From Microbispora sp. ZYX-F-249 (GTDB lineage Bacteria > Actinomycetota > Actinomycetes > Streptosporangiales > Streptosporangiaceae): DNA of 64,000 nt. Location: positions 1 through 64,000 of the forward strand of contig NZ_JBDJAW010000023.1 in the NCBI RefSeq assembly GCF_039649665.1, read 5' to 3'. The translations under genes and the position numbers were made by a program. Within the stretch, counting starts at the first letter, position 1, and every line of letters starts with the position of its first letter. Of this stretch, positions 8,745 to 17,221 are shown piece after piece. A model generated the notes under the pieces. The model saw only the letters and a list, made by a program, of their open reading frames with translations, searched no databases and was not told the DNA's origin.

Positions 8745-9845
8745 TCAGCCGACCATCCGGGCCCAGTTCGCGGCCACGTACGCCTTGGCCCGATCCTGCT
8801 CGGGGACGCTCAGGATGACCGGGTCGCCCGACACCCCGGGCAGCCTGGCGGCGGCGTCCCCGTCGAGCGCGTCGCGCATCTCCATCGCCTCGATGCGGGC
8901 GGGGCGGGCGAAGGCCTTGAGAAAGAGGTTCTGGCCCTCGTCGGACAGCAGGAACTCCTCCCAGAGCCGGGCGGCGGCGGGGTGCGGCGCGTCGGCGCTG
9001 ACCGCCTGCATGTAGTAGGAGGCGAGCACCTCGTTCTTGGGGATCGTCACCCGCCAGGCCGCCGCGCCGCGCCCGGAGGCGGCACGCGCCGCGTTCATGA
9101 AGTCCCAGTCCACCACGGCGGTCGCCTGGTCGGGCCGGCCGAGCATGCCGCCCTTCTTCAGCCGCGCGAACAGGTTCACGCCCCGCGCGGCGTCCGGCAG
9201 ACCCTTGCCCAGCGAGGCGGCCATCACGGCGTCGAACGCCGACGCCACCCGGCGCGGGTCGCCCGGCAGCGCCACCACGGTCCCGGGCCTGACCAGCGCG
9301 CCGTACGACGCGGGAGCGGGCACCTTCCGGGGGTCGTAGCCGATCGACATGTAGCCGCCGTAGGCGGCGAACCAGCGTCCCCTCTGCTCCTTGACGTCGT
9401 CGGGGATGTCCGCCCAGCCGGTCACCCGGTAGGGCGCGAAGAGCTTGGCGTTGGCGACCGCGACCTCCAGGGTGAGGTCGAAGACGTCCGGCGCCTGCTT
9501 GGTCCCCTTCAGCCGGGCCGCGGTGTCGATCTCCTGCTTGCTGCTCGCCTCCGGCGCGATCGAGGTCACCTTGATGCCGTACTTGTCGGAGAACCTCGCG
9601 ATGATCTCCTTGTAACCCACCCAGCCGCCCGGCAGGCCCACGACGGTGAGCGCACCCTCCTTCTTGGCCGCCTCGACGAGCCTGTCCATGGTCCCGAACC
9701 CGGACTCCAGGCTGTCGGCGCGGGGGTTCAGGGGAGGCAGCGGCTTGTCCGACGAGGACGGCGACGACGGCTTCGAGCAGGCGGAGGCCGCGGACAGGAG
9801 GATCGCCGCCGAGGAGATCGTCACGACGCAGGCACGTATGGTCAC
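8745..9845 (-). CDS. Extracellular solute-binding lipoprotein (ABC type)
   Basis: A 366-residue protein starting at GTG. A signal peptide ends in a lipobox, LSAASAC, so the mature N-terminus is a lipidated Cys followed by a Ser/Pro-rich linker. The body has type-1 periplasmic binding protein features: [56 protein letters not shown] and the C-terminal [16 protein letters not shown]. This resembles iron, thiamine or spermidine/putrescine-type binding proteins. No permease or ATPase gene is adjacent, so it is an orphan binding protein, or its partners lie elsewhere. The ligand is not predictable. Confidence 0.82.
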   Translation of the reverse strand: MTIRACVVTISSAAILLSAASACSKPSSPSSSDKPLPPLNPRADSLESGFGTMDRLVEAAKKEGALTVVGLPGGWVGYKEIIARFSDKYGIKVTSIAPEASSKQEIDTAARLKGTKQAPDVFDLTLEVAVANAKLFAPYRVTGWADIPDDVKEQRGRWFAAYGGYMSIGYDPRKVPAPASYGALVRPGTVVALPGDPRRVASAFDAVMAASLGKGLPDAARGVNLFARLKKGGMLGRPDQATAVVDWDFMNAARAASGRGAAAWRVTIPKNEVLASYYMQAVSADAPHPAAARLWEEFLLSDEGQNLFLKAFARPARIEAMEMRDALDGDAAARLPGVSGDPVILSVPEQDRAKAYVAANWARMVG

Positions 9846-9931
9846 GCCGCGTATGCTCCCCGCGTCGCGGCGGCCGTTCGCGTCGGCGCGCTGGGGGATT
9901 ACCGAGTCGGCGTCCGCTGCAGGCGCGGGGA

Positions 9932-10168
9932 TTACCGGGCGGGCGGCGCCGGCGGCACGACCTTGGCGGCGGCCAGGGTGTCCTCGGCGATCTCGACGAG
10001 GCTTCCGTCCCGTTTCCGCACGATGAGCACGCCGTCGTGCCAGGACTCCAACACGCCGACCGCGTCCCGGTACCCACCGGGCACCGTGCGTCGCGTCGTC
10101 ACCCGTTTGCCCACGTCGGCGGGGGTGACGGCGATCACGAAACGGGCTCCGAGCCGAGGGGCCACCAC
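9932..10168 (-). CDS. Small SH3-like protein (Rv0428c-type N-terminal domain)
   Basis: A 78-residue protein. The GTG start is chosen because AGGAGG lies 9 nt upstream; longer upstream reading would enter the divergent ferredoxin gene. The sequence [16 protein letters not shown] ... [20 protein letters not shown] ... [16 protein letters not shown] matches the small beta-barrel that, in Streptomyces and Rv0428c-type proteins, precedes a GNAT acetyltransferase domain. Here translation stops directly after the [10 protein letters not shown] linker, so the acetyltransferase half is absent. It is divergent from fdxA with a short shared upstream region. Function as a free-standing domain is unknown. 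Confidence 0.6.
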   Translation of the reverse strand: MVAPRLGARFVIAVTPADVGKRVTTRRTVPGGYRDAVGVLESWHDGVLIVRKRDGSLVEIAEDTLAAAKVVPPAPPAR

Positions 10169-10262
10169 GATTGCCCCCCTCCTGTTCCGGCTAGTCGGCA
10201 GGCACCGCAATACTAGGGCTAGCAACCCGCGGTCGAGCCGTGCAACCCAGAAGGAGCCCGAG

Positions 10263-10589
10263 GTGACGTACGTCATCGCGCAGCCTTGCGTGGACGTCCT
10301 GGACAAGGCGTGCATCGAGGAATGCCCCGTCGATTGCATCTACGAGGGCGAACGCATGCTCTACATCCACCCCGACGAGTGCGTGGACTGCGGTGCGTGC
10401 GAGCCGGTGTGCCCCGTAGAGGCGATTTTCTACGAAGACGACCTTCCCGAGCAGTGGAAGGACTTCTACAAGGCCAACGTCGACTTCTTCGAGGAGCTGG
10501 GCTCGCCCGGCGGCGCCTCGAAGGTCGGCAAGATCAACAAGGATCACCCGGTGGTCGCGGCGCTCCCGCCGCAGGGTGAGGACCACTGA
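10263..10589 (+). CDS. fdxA: 7Fe (3Fe-4S/4Fe-4S) ferredoxin
   Basis: A 108-residue soluble electron carrier. It starts at GTG 10263 behind AAGGAG, giving VTYVIAQPC. Cluster ligands are visible in CIEECPVDC and [12 protein letters not shown], the pattern of actinobacterial seven-iron ferredoxins that hold one 3Fe-4S and one 4Fe-4S cluster. The remaining length (ending PPQGEDH) is typical of FdxA/FdxC. It is followed at once by dapC, the gene order also found in mycobacteria and Streptomyces. Redox partners are unknown; cytochromes P450 are common partners in this phylum. Confidence 0.95.
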   Translation: MTYVIAQPCVDVLDKACIEECPVDCIYEGERMLYIHPDECVDCGACEPVCPVEAIFYEDDLPEQWKDFYKANVDFFEELGSPGGASKVGKINKDHPVVAALPPQGEDH

Positions 10590-10633
10590 CCTACGCCTGA
10601 CCGGCGTGGTCCGTGACGACTGGGGGATTTTCT

Positions 10634-11713
10634 TTGCTTGCGTTGCCGGACTTCCCATGGGATCGGCTCGTGCCCTATCAGGACCTGGCACGGGCGCATC
10701 CCGGCGGGATCGTCGACCTGTCGGTCGGCACACCGGTAGACCCGGTGCCCCCGGTCGCCCGCGAGGCGCTCGCCGCCGCCGCCGACAGCCCCGGCTATCC
10801 CCTGACGTACGGCACGCCGCGGCTGCGTGAGGCGGCCGCGGGCTGGCTGCGGCGGCGGCACGGCGTCACGGTCGACCCCGCCGACGTGTTGCCGACCATC
10901 GGCTCCAAGGAACTGGTGGCCTGGCTGCCGACGCTGCTCGGCGTGCGGCCCGGCGATCGCGTGGTCTTCCCCGAACTCGCCTATCCCACCTACGACGTGG
11001 GCGCGAGGCTGGCCGGGGCCGAGCCCTACGCGTCCGACGGGCTCCTCGCGCTGGGCCCGGAGCGGGTCCCGCTCGTCTGGGTGAACTCGCCGTCCAACCC
11101 CACCGGGCGCGTCCTGCCCGCCGAGCACCTGCGCAAGGTCGTCGCGTGGGCGCGCGAGCGCGGCGCGGTCGTCGCGTCCGACGAGTGCTACATCGAGCTG
11201 GGCTGGGAGGAGCACCCGGTCTCCGTCCTCCATCCGGACGTGTGCGAGGGCTCCCACGAGAACCTGCTCGCGGTCCACTCGCTGTCGAAACGGTCGAACT
11301 TCGCCGGATACCGCGCGGGCTTCGTCACCGGCGACCCCCGGCTCGTACGGCGGCTGCTGGAGGTGCGCAAGCACGCCGGCATGATGATGCCCGCCCCGGT
11401 CCAGGCCGCGACGGCGGCCGTGCTGGACGACGACGCGCACGCCGACGAGCAGCGCGAGCGGTACGCCCGGCGACGGGCGGCGCTGCGGCCCGCGCTGGAG
11501 CGGGCCGGCTGGCGGGTCGAGCACTCGGCCGCCGGGCTCTACCTGTGGGCCACGAACGGCTCCGGCTGCTGGGACCAGGTGCGCGCCCTGGCCGAGCGGG
11601 GCATCCTCGTCGCGCCGGGCGAGTTCTACGGTGACGCCGGGCGTGCCCACGTCCGCATCGCCGTCACCGCCACGGACGAGCGCGTCGATGCGGCGGTCAG
11701 CCGCCTCCAGTAG
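10634..11713 (+). CDS. dapC: Succinyldiaminopimelate transaminase
   Basis: A PLP-dependent class I/II aminotransferase that makes N-succinyl-LL-2,6-diaminopimelate for lysine and peptidoglycan synthesis. Family landmarks are FPWDRL near the N-terminus, LSVGTPVDPVP, VNSPSNPTG, SDECYIELGW and the PLP lysine in SLSKRSN. A TTG start at 10634 is preferred because GGGGGA lies just upstream and the product then begins close to FPWDRL as in homologs; a GTG at 10613 would add seven residues without a ribosome binding site. Just downstream of fdxA; dapE, the next step in the pathway, is 1.5 kb further on. Confidence 0.93.
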   Translation: MLALPDFPWDRLVPYQDLARAHPGGIVDLSVGTPVDPVPPVAREALAAAADSPGYPLTYGTPRLREAAAGWLRRRHGVTVDPADVLPTIGSKELVAWLPTLLGVRPGDRVVFPELAYPTYDVGARLAGAEPYASDGLLALGPERVPLVWVNSPSNPTGRVLPAEHLRKVVAWARERGAVVASDECYIELGWEEHPVSVLHPDVCEGSHENLLAVHSLSKRSNFAGYRAGFVTGDPRLVRRLLEVRKHAGMMMPAPVQAATAAVLDDDAHADEQRERYARRRAALRPALERAGWRVEHSAAGLYLWATNGSGCWDQVRALAERGILVAPGEFYGDAGRAHVRIAVTATDERVDAAVSRLQ

Positions 11714-11724
11714 GATCGCGCGCC

Positions 11725-12357
11725 ATGACGACAGCGATCGTGATCGTGCTGAGCCTCGCCACGGTCGTCGTGCTGGGCGTCTTCGCCGCGGCCCGGCGCA
11801 CCCGGGCGCGGCGGCCGGTCCGCACCCCGCCCGCCCCCGCGGGAGGGTCCTCGCCGTCCGACCCCTCGGCGGACCCGGACTTCTTCGACCCCCGCACGAT
11901 CCGGGTGGGGGACACCGTCTACGTGGAGGCCGCACGTTACCGGGCCGCCGGCGCCCTGCACTGCACCATGCAGGGCGAGAAGTGGACGGAGTACCTCCTG
12001 GACGAGGGCGCCCGGCGGTACAACTGGCTGTCGGTCGAGGAGCGGCCGGGCCGGGAGGGCGAGCCCCTCCACCTGGAGGTCCTGCTGTGGACCGACGTGC
12101 CGACCCAGGGCATGGTGCCGGCCAAGCACATGCTGATCGTGGACGGCGTCGAGTTCTCCCCGATCGAGCGCGGCACGGCCGCCTTCCGCTCCGAGGGGAC
12201 GACCGGGCTGCCCGAGCGCGGCCTGCTCGACTTCGCCGACTACCGGGCGGCCGACGGCCGCCTGCTGTCGTTCCAGCGTGTCCAGGGTGGTCAGTGGGAG
12301 GCGTCCTACGCCCGCCCGCTCACCCCCGGTTCGGTCCGGGTGGATCGGCTGCCCTGA
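11725..12357 (+). CDS. DUF4178 membrane-anchored protein
   Basis: A 210-residue protein with an N-terminal membrane segment (residues about 3-22, IVIVLSLATVVVLGVFA), a basic then Pro/Ser-rich linker, and a beta-rich C-terminal domain. The domain (VGDTVYVEAARYRAAGAL, WTEYLLDEG.RRYNWLSVEE, DFADYRA ... GQWEASYARPL) matches DUF4178, a family of unknown function often near polyamine or membrane genes in actinobacteria. It starts 11 bp after dapC, which suggests cotranscription. Confidence 0.75.
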   Translation: MTTAIVIVLSLATVVVLGVFAAARRTRARRPVRTPPAPAGGSSPSDPSADPDFFDPRTIRVGDTVYVEAARYRAAGALHCTMQGEKWTEYLLDEGARRYNWLSVEERPGREGEPLHLEVLLWTDVPTQGMVPAKHMLIVDGVEFSPIERGTAAFRSEGTTGLPERGLLDFADYRAADGRLLSFQRVQGGQWEASYARPLTPGSVRVDRLP

Positions 12358-12379
12358 TCACCGGGGTAGGTTCTGCTTC

Positions 12380-13180
12380 GTGGAACGGCGCCTTACCAAA
12401 CCTGTCGTGACCGTCATGGTCATCGTCGCCCTGCTGGCCGCGGCCATCTTCTACGGCGCCTACCACTTGCTGAAGCGGACCGAGCCGTTCGCTCTGGGCG
12501 AACACTGCATCGTCAAGACCACCGACGGCACGCTCGACATCGACATCGAGCAGGCCCAGGTCGCCGCCACCATCGCGGCCGTCGCCGTGCGGCGCAAGCT
12601 GCCCGAGCGCGCCCTCCAGATCGCCTACGTCACCGCGATCCAGGAGTCCAAGCTGGCCAACCTGCCGTACGGCGACCGCGACTCGGTGGGCGTCTTCCAG
12701 CAGCGGCCCTCGCAGGGCTGGGGGACGGCCGAGCAGTTGCAGGACCCCGTCTACGCGACGCGGAAGTTCTTCGCCGCCCTGGAGAAGGTGAAGAACTACC
12801 GGACCCTGCCGCTGCACGAGGCGGCCCAGGCCGTGCAGCGCTCCGCCGACGGCTCGGCCTACGCCGAGCACGAGTACGACGCCAAGATCCTCTCGGCGGC
12901 GTTCATCGGGCGCGTCCCCCAGGCGGTGCACTGCTGGTATCCGCCCTCGGACAAGCCGGCCTCGGCGCAGCCGGAGGCCGCGCGCAAGCAGCTCGTCCGC
13001 GCGCTCGGGACGGACTCCGCGCCCAAGCGCGGCTGGCTGGTGGCCGCCTGGTACGTCGCCCACGCACAGAGGTACCACCTGCGCCAGGTGCGTTTCGAGG
13101 GCGTCACCTGGACGGCCGCCAGCGGGCACGACGGCTGGCGCAAGGACGCCAAGCCCGTCGCCACCGTGCAGATCGCGTGA
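12380..13180 (+). CDS. Membrane-anchored lysozyme/SLT-fold-like protein
   Basis: A 266-residue protein with a GTG start, chosen because it precedes the basic N-terminus MERRLTKP and one membrane segment (VTVMVIVALLAAAIFYGAY). The extracytoplasmic part contains AIQESKL.NL.YGDRDSVGVFQQRPSQGWGT followed by QDPVYATRKFF, a pattern resembling lysozyme-like transglycosylase folds: Glu in AIQES and GVFQQRPS in the active-site cleft. Homologs are sometimes labelled heavy-metal transporter, which the sequence does not support. A cell-wall role is inferred. It lies between DUF4178 and dapE in the same direction. Confidence 0.65.
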   Translation: MERRLTKPVVTVMVIVALLAAAIFYGAYHLLKRTEPFALGEHCIVKTTDGTLDIDIEQAQVAATIAAVAVRRKLPERALQIAYVTAIQESKLANLPYGDRDSVGVFQQRPSQGWGTAEQLQDPVYATRKFFAALEKVKNYRTLPLHEAAQAVQRSADGSAYAEHEYDAKILSAAFIGRVPQAVHCWYPPSDKPASAQPEAARKQLVRALGTDSAPKRGWLVAAWYVAHAQRYHLRQVRFEGVTWTAASGHDGWRKDAKPVATVQIA

Positions 13181-13204
13181 CCCGGTCGATTAAGGTCGGG
13201 TGAC

Positions 13205-14260
13205 ATGCGGCTTGACCTTGCCCAGGACGTGGGCGCGCTGACGGCGCGACTGGTGGACATCGAATCGGTGAGCGGCGCGGAGAAGGCGCTGGCCGACGCC
13301 ATCGAGGAGGCACTCGTTCCGCTCCCGCACCTGACGGTGCTGCGGGACGGAGACGCCGTGGTGGCGCGCACCGATCTCGGCCGGGCCGAGCGCGTGGTGA
13401 TCGCCGGGCACATCGACACGGTCCCGGTGGCGGGCAACCTGCCCAGCAGGGTCGAGGACGGCGTGCTGCACGGGTGCGGCACCTCCGACATGAAGAGCGG
13501 CGTTGCCGTCCAGCTCAAGCTCTGCCTGCTGGCCGAGCCGAACCGCGACCTCACCTTCGTCTTCTACGACTGCGAGGAGGTCGAGGCCGAGCGGAGCGGC
13601 CTGCTGCGGCTCACCCGCACCCATCCCGAGTGGATCACGGGTGATTTCGCGGTCGTGATGGAGCCGACCGACGGGCTCATCGAGGGCGGCTGCCAGGGCA
13701 CGCTGCGGGCCGACATCACGGTCAAGGGCGTGCGGGCGCACAGCGCCAGGTCGTGGGAGGGCGTCAACGCCATCCACGGCATCGCGCCGGTCCTGGAGAT
13801 CCTTTCCGGTTACGAGGCGCGGCGCCCGGTGGTGGACGGCCTCCAGTTCCGCGAGGGGCTCAACGCGGTGGGCGTACGCGGCGGGGTGGCCGGGAACGTG
13901 ATCCCGGACGAGTGCGCGGTGACCGTGAACTACCGCTTCGCCCCCGACCGCACGCTGGAGGAGGCGTTCGCCCACGTCCAGGAGGTCTTCGACGGCTTCG
14001 ACGTGCGCCTCACCGACGGCGCGCCGGGCGCGCGTCCCGGGCTGACCCACCCGGTCGCCGCGGCGTTCGCGGACGCGATCGGCGGCACGCCCCGGGCCAA
14101 GCTCGGCTGGACCGACGTCGCGCGGTTCTCGGCCCTCGGCATGCCCGCCGTCAACTGCGGCCCGGGCAACCCCGACATCGCGCACACGGCCGGGGAGAAC
14201 GTGAGCCTGGCGAAGATCGCCGAGAGCGAGCGCCGCATGACCGCCTGGCTGACCGCATAG
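13205..14260 (+). CDS. dapE: Succinyl-diaminopimelate desuccinylase
   Basis: A 351-residue M20-family dinuclear-zinc hydrolase that releases succinate from N-succinyl-LL-DAP. Metal ligands are visible in GHIDTVP, GCGTSDMKSG and DCEEVEAE, with the later His in the NPDIAHTAGENV context. The dimerisation domain begins near GGCQGTLRADITVKG. It starts at ATG 13205, 24 bp after the upstream gene, with AAGGTCGGG as a weak ribosome binding site. Together with dapC this gives the succinylase branch of DAP synthesis. Confidence 0.95.
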   Translation: MRLDLAQDVGALTARLVDIESVSGAEKALADAIEEALVPLPHLTVLRDGDAVVARTDLGRAERVVIAGHIDTVPVAGNLPSRVEDGVLHGCGTSDMKSGVAVQLKLCLLAEPNRDLTFVFYDCEEVEAERSGLLRLTRTHPEWITGDFAVVMEPTDGLIEGGCQGTLRADITVKGVRAHSARSWEGVNAIHGIAPVLEILSGYEARRPVVDGLQFREGLNAVGVRGGVAGNVIPDECAVTVNYRFAPDRTLEEAFAHVQEVFDGFDVRLTDGAPGARPGLTHPVAAAFADAIGGTPRAKLGWTDVARFSALGMPAVNCGPGNPDIAHTAGENVSLAKIAESERRMTAWLTA

Positions 14261-14273
14261 CCCGTAGATAGAA

Positions 14274-14319
14274 GAAAGTGGCTCTCCTCGCCGGCCATTT
14301 GGCGGGGAAAGCCACTTTC
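14274..14319. terminator. Bidirectional terminator between convergent genes
   Basis: GAAAGTGGCT and AGCCACTTTC form a 10-bp stem, extended inward by CTCGCC/GGCGGG, between the ends of dapE and the convergent glycosyltransferase gene. A-rich and T-rich flanks on both strands make it suitable as a terminator in both directions. Confidence 0.8.
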
Positions 14320-14335
14320 GTCCCGAGCAGCACCC

Positions 14336-16537
14336 TCATTCCTTAGACGGAGCCTCGGCGAAGACCGGTTCCACGCTCCCGGGAATGTTTTCAAAATTCT
14401 TCAGGGTGTTGAAGGTGCCCTCCCGCCGCACGGTGTGCCACCGCAAGCGCACCCCGAGAACGGCCGTGGCGACGGACTGGATGACCACCAGATACATCAG
14501 CTGCCGGTAGACGAACTGCTGCAGCGGGAGCACCCACAGCGCCGACGCCCGTTCGCCGTCCAAGCGCAGCGCGTACCACCCGCTGAGTGCCTGGGCGGTG
14601 ACGAATCCGGCCCAGACCGCGACGACGGGCAGCGGATCGGCCACCGCCACGCTGTAGACCGCCATGATGTCGACCACCGGGGCCAGCAACGGCAGGACCA
14701 CCTGGAAGAGCGTGAGATACCCGAGGCACCGGCGGCCGAAGGGTCCTCGCTCCAGCACCGCCCCGCGGTGCTTCCACATCGCCTGCAGAGTGCCGTAGCA
14801 CCAGCGGTAGCGCTGGCGCCACAGCTGCCGCAGCGAGGTGGGCGCCTCGGTCCAGGCCCGGGCCCGTTCCTCGTAGACGACCCGCCAGCCCGCCCGGCAG
14901 ATCGCCATCGTGAGGTCGGTGTCCTCGGCGAGGGTGTCGAGGCTGACGCCGCCGACCGACAGCAGCGCCTGCCGGCGGAAGGCGCCGATCGCGCCGGGCA
15001 CCGTCGCCATGCAGCCGAGCAGGTCGAAGGCGCGCCGGTCGAGGTTGAACCCGATGACGTACTCGATGTGCTGCCATCGGCCGATCATGCCGCGGCGGTT
15101 GCCGACCTTCGTGTTGCCGCTGACCGCGCCCACCGAAGGGTCGGCGAGCGGCTGGACGAGGTTGCCGATGGTCGACGGCTCGAAGACGGTGTCGCCGTCC
15201 ACCATGATCAGGATGTCGTGTGAGGCGTGGGCGATGCCGGTGTTGAGCGCGGCGGGCTTGCCGCCGTTGGGCTGACGTATGACGCGTACGCCGGGCAGAT
15301 TCAGCGAGGCGGCGATCTCCGCCGTGCGATCGCTGGAACCGTCGTCCACGACCAGCACCTCGACCCGTCCCGAGTAGTCCGTCGTCACCAGCGAGCGGAC
15401 CGTCGCCTCGATCCCCGCCTCCTCGTTGTACGCGGGGACGATCACCGACACGGCCGGAGGGGCCGGCCACACGGGCACGCGGTCACGCCTGCGTCTGGGG
15501 GCGTTCTCCGGGCGCCTGCGGCGGGTCCTGCGGGCATGGACCCAGGCCAGCGAGACGAAGAAGGCCAGGCGGGCGAGGGTGAGCATCCCGGCGACGGCGA
15601 GGACCCAGCCCAGTGAACCGGTGAAGGCGGCCGAGACCCGCTGAGCGACGGCGAGAACGCTCCCGAGGAAGCGCTCGACGGTCCCGGTGGGCGTGTGGGC
15701 CGAGGGCAGCCCGGCGGCCTTCGTGAGCGTGGTGGCCGAGTAGCCCTTCTTCGTCAGTGCGTTCAGCAAGGCGTCGACGGCGGCCACAGTCCCGCTCCGG
15801 TCGCCTCCGGCGTCGTGGAACATGACCACCGCGCCCCGGCCCCGGCGCGGGAGCGTGTCCCTCACCATCCGGTCGACCGCGGGACGGCTCCAGTCCCGCG
15901 AGTCGAGGTCGGTGAGGGCCACCAGGTATCCCTCGTCCCCGAGTACGTGCATGGCCGCGAGCTGGGCGCCGCCGACCGCCGACGGCGAGGAGGAGTACGG
16001 CAGGCGCGCCAGGCGCGTGTGCACCCCCGTCGTGCCCGCGAGGACCTTCTGCGTGAGGGACATCTCCAGCCGGGTGCGCCAGAGCGGGGTGGTCGTCAGG
16101 TCGGCGTGGGTGTAGGTGTGGTTGCCGAGCTCGTGCCCCTCCGCGAGGATCCTGCGGACCAGCTCGGGGTGCTCGGCCACGTGGGCGCCCACCACGAAGA
16201 AGGTCGCCTTGGCGCCGTGCCTGCGCAGCACGTCGAGGATCCGGGGGGTCCACTTCGGGTCGGGGCCGTCGTCGAAGGTCAGCGCGACCGTCCGGGCGGC
16301 CGTACGCACGGTGCGAGGGCGCGGGCCCGAGGCGTTCACGACCGGCCCGCCCGAGCGGACCCGGTCGAGCTCGGGGGAGTGCTCCTCGCCCGCGGCAGGG
16401 GGCGCGTGGGTCTCGCCGACGACGTTGTGCGCGAAGCCGTCGAGCAGCAGCGCGCCGGCCGTCAGCAGGGCCGCGATCGCCACGAGGAACCAGTGGCCGC
16501 GGGGGTCGGTCCGCTTGCCGCGCCGTCCTGCCGTCAT
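14336..16537 (-). CDS. Bifunctional polysaccharide deacetylase / family 2 glycosyltransferase
   Basis: A 733-residue membrane protein. A signal-anchor helix (WFLVAIAALLTAGALLLDGF) is followed by a NodB carbohydrate esterase domain: TFDDGPDPKWTPRIL, the HELGNHTYTHADL metal motif, and VVMFHDAGG. A second transmembrane helix leads to a GT2 domain with SVIVPAYNEE, VLVVDDGSSDRT, VDGDTVFEP, EDTDLT and the processive QRYRW motif, then several C-terminal membrane helices. This resembles NodC/hyaluronan synthase/PgaC enzymes, with deacetylase and synthase in one chain. The likely product is an N-acetylhexosamine polymer that is partly deacetylated. The ATG at 16535-16537 is chosen because upstream sequence is the tail of the preceding gene in another frame. 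Confidence 0.88.
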   Translation of the reverse strand: MTAGRRGKRTDPRGHWFLVAIAALLTAGALLLDGFAHNVVGETHAPPAAGEEHSPELDRVRSGGPVVNASGPRPRTVRTAARTVALTFDDGPDPKWTPRILDVLRRHGAKATFFVVGAHVAEHPELVRRILAEGHELGNHTYTHADLTTTPLWRTRLEMSLTQKVLAGTTGVHTRLARLPYSSSPSAVGGAQLAAMHVLGDEGYLVALTDLDSRDWSRPAVDRMVRDTLPRRGRGAVVMFHDAGGDRSGTVAAVDALLNALTKKGYSATTLTKAAGLPSAHTPTGTVERFLGSVLAVAQRVSAAFTGSLGWVLAVAGMLTLARLAFFVSLAWVHARRTRRRRPENAPRRRRDRVPVWPAPPAVSVIVPAYNEEAGIEATVRSLVTTDYSGRVEVLVVDDGSSDRTAEIAASLNLPGVRVIRQPNGGKPAALNTGIAHASHDILIMVDGDTVFEPSTIGNLVQPLADPSVGAVSGNTKVGNRRGMIGRWQHIEYVIGFNLDRRAFDLLGCMATVPGAIGAFRRQALLSVGGVSLDTLAEDTDLTMAICRAGWRVVYEERARAWTEAPTSLRQLWRQRYRWCYGTLQAMWKHRGAVLERGPFGRRCLGYLTLFQVVLPLLAPVVDIMAVYSVAVADPLPVVAVWAGFVTAQALSGWYALRLDGERASALWVLPLQQFVYRQLMYLVVIQSVATAVLGVRLRWHTVRREGTFNTLKNFENIPGSVEPVFAEAPSKE

Positions 16538-16553
16538 CGCGTGCTCACCCTCT

Positions 16554-17108
16554 TCACTTGGGTCCGCGCGTCCGGCCGACCTGACCCGGCGGTGTGCCGC
16601 CGTGGCCGGGGTTCGCCGTCGGCGCCTCCGTGACCTCGGGCGACGGTTCCGCAGGTGGTCCCGCCGTCTCGGACGGCGAGGGCCGCCGGGCCGGCGCCGA
16701 GGAGGGGACGCGGGACGGGACGGAGGACGGGACGGAGGACGGGGAGGCGGACGGCCGGGGTGGCCGGGAGGCGGACGGCCGAGCGGCGGGCGAGGTGGTC
16801 GTCCGCGTGGGACGGGCGGCGGGCGTCGGCGCCGGAGGCCGGGCGGAGGTGCTCGTCCTTTGCGAGGGGGAGGGGCTGGGCGAGCGTGACTGCGGATGCG
16901 CCGCGTCCGTCCGGCCACTCTGCCCCGGCCAGTTCAGCGCGGGGAGACCGGAGCCGCCGACCATGCCGCCGAGCACGCCGACCAGCAGAGTCACCGTGAG
17001 AGCCGTGACCAGCACTCCGGTGACGATCGCGGTGACGGTCAGCACCTTGCTTCTGCGACCGGTGTGGTCGACGAAGACGGCTGTGCTCGTGGGGTGTGGC
17101 TCTCTCAC
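16554..17108 (-). CDS. Single-pass membrane protein with Pro/Ser/Arg-rich tail
   Basis: About 184 residues from GTG 17106-17108; this start is chosen because VREPHPTSTAVFVDHTGRRS directly precedes the membrane segment (VLTVTAIVTGVLVTALTVTLL), the usual architecture of short partners of polysaccharide synthases. An earlier GTG at 17198 is possible, and no strong ribosome binding site decides. After the helix comes a disordered Ser/Pro/Arg/Thr tail with SSVPSSVPSRVPSS-type repeats, presumably in the cell wall. It ends 16 bp before the deacetylase-glycosyltransferase start, so the two are an operon and may act together. No domain function recognised. Confidence 0.65.
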   Translation of the reverse strand: MREPHPTSTAVFVDHTGRRSKVLTVTAIVTGVLVTALTVTLLVGVLGGMVGGSGLPALNWPGQSGRTDAAHPQSRSPSPSPSQRTSTSARPPAPTPAARPTRTTTSPAARPSASRPPRPSASPSSVPSSVPSRVPSSAPARRPSPSETAGPPAEPSPEVTEAPTANPGHGGTPPGQVGRTRGPK

Positions 17109-17221
17109 GGGTTTTGATGCTATTGAGGCTGGGCTGATGTTTGGGACCCCGTATGACGTTTGGGGCATAACTAATCGGGTACTTCGCGCGTCTTGCACCG
17201 TTACCGATTCCGACCGTTAGC

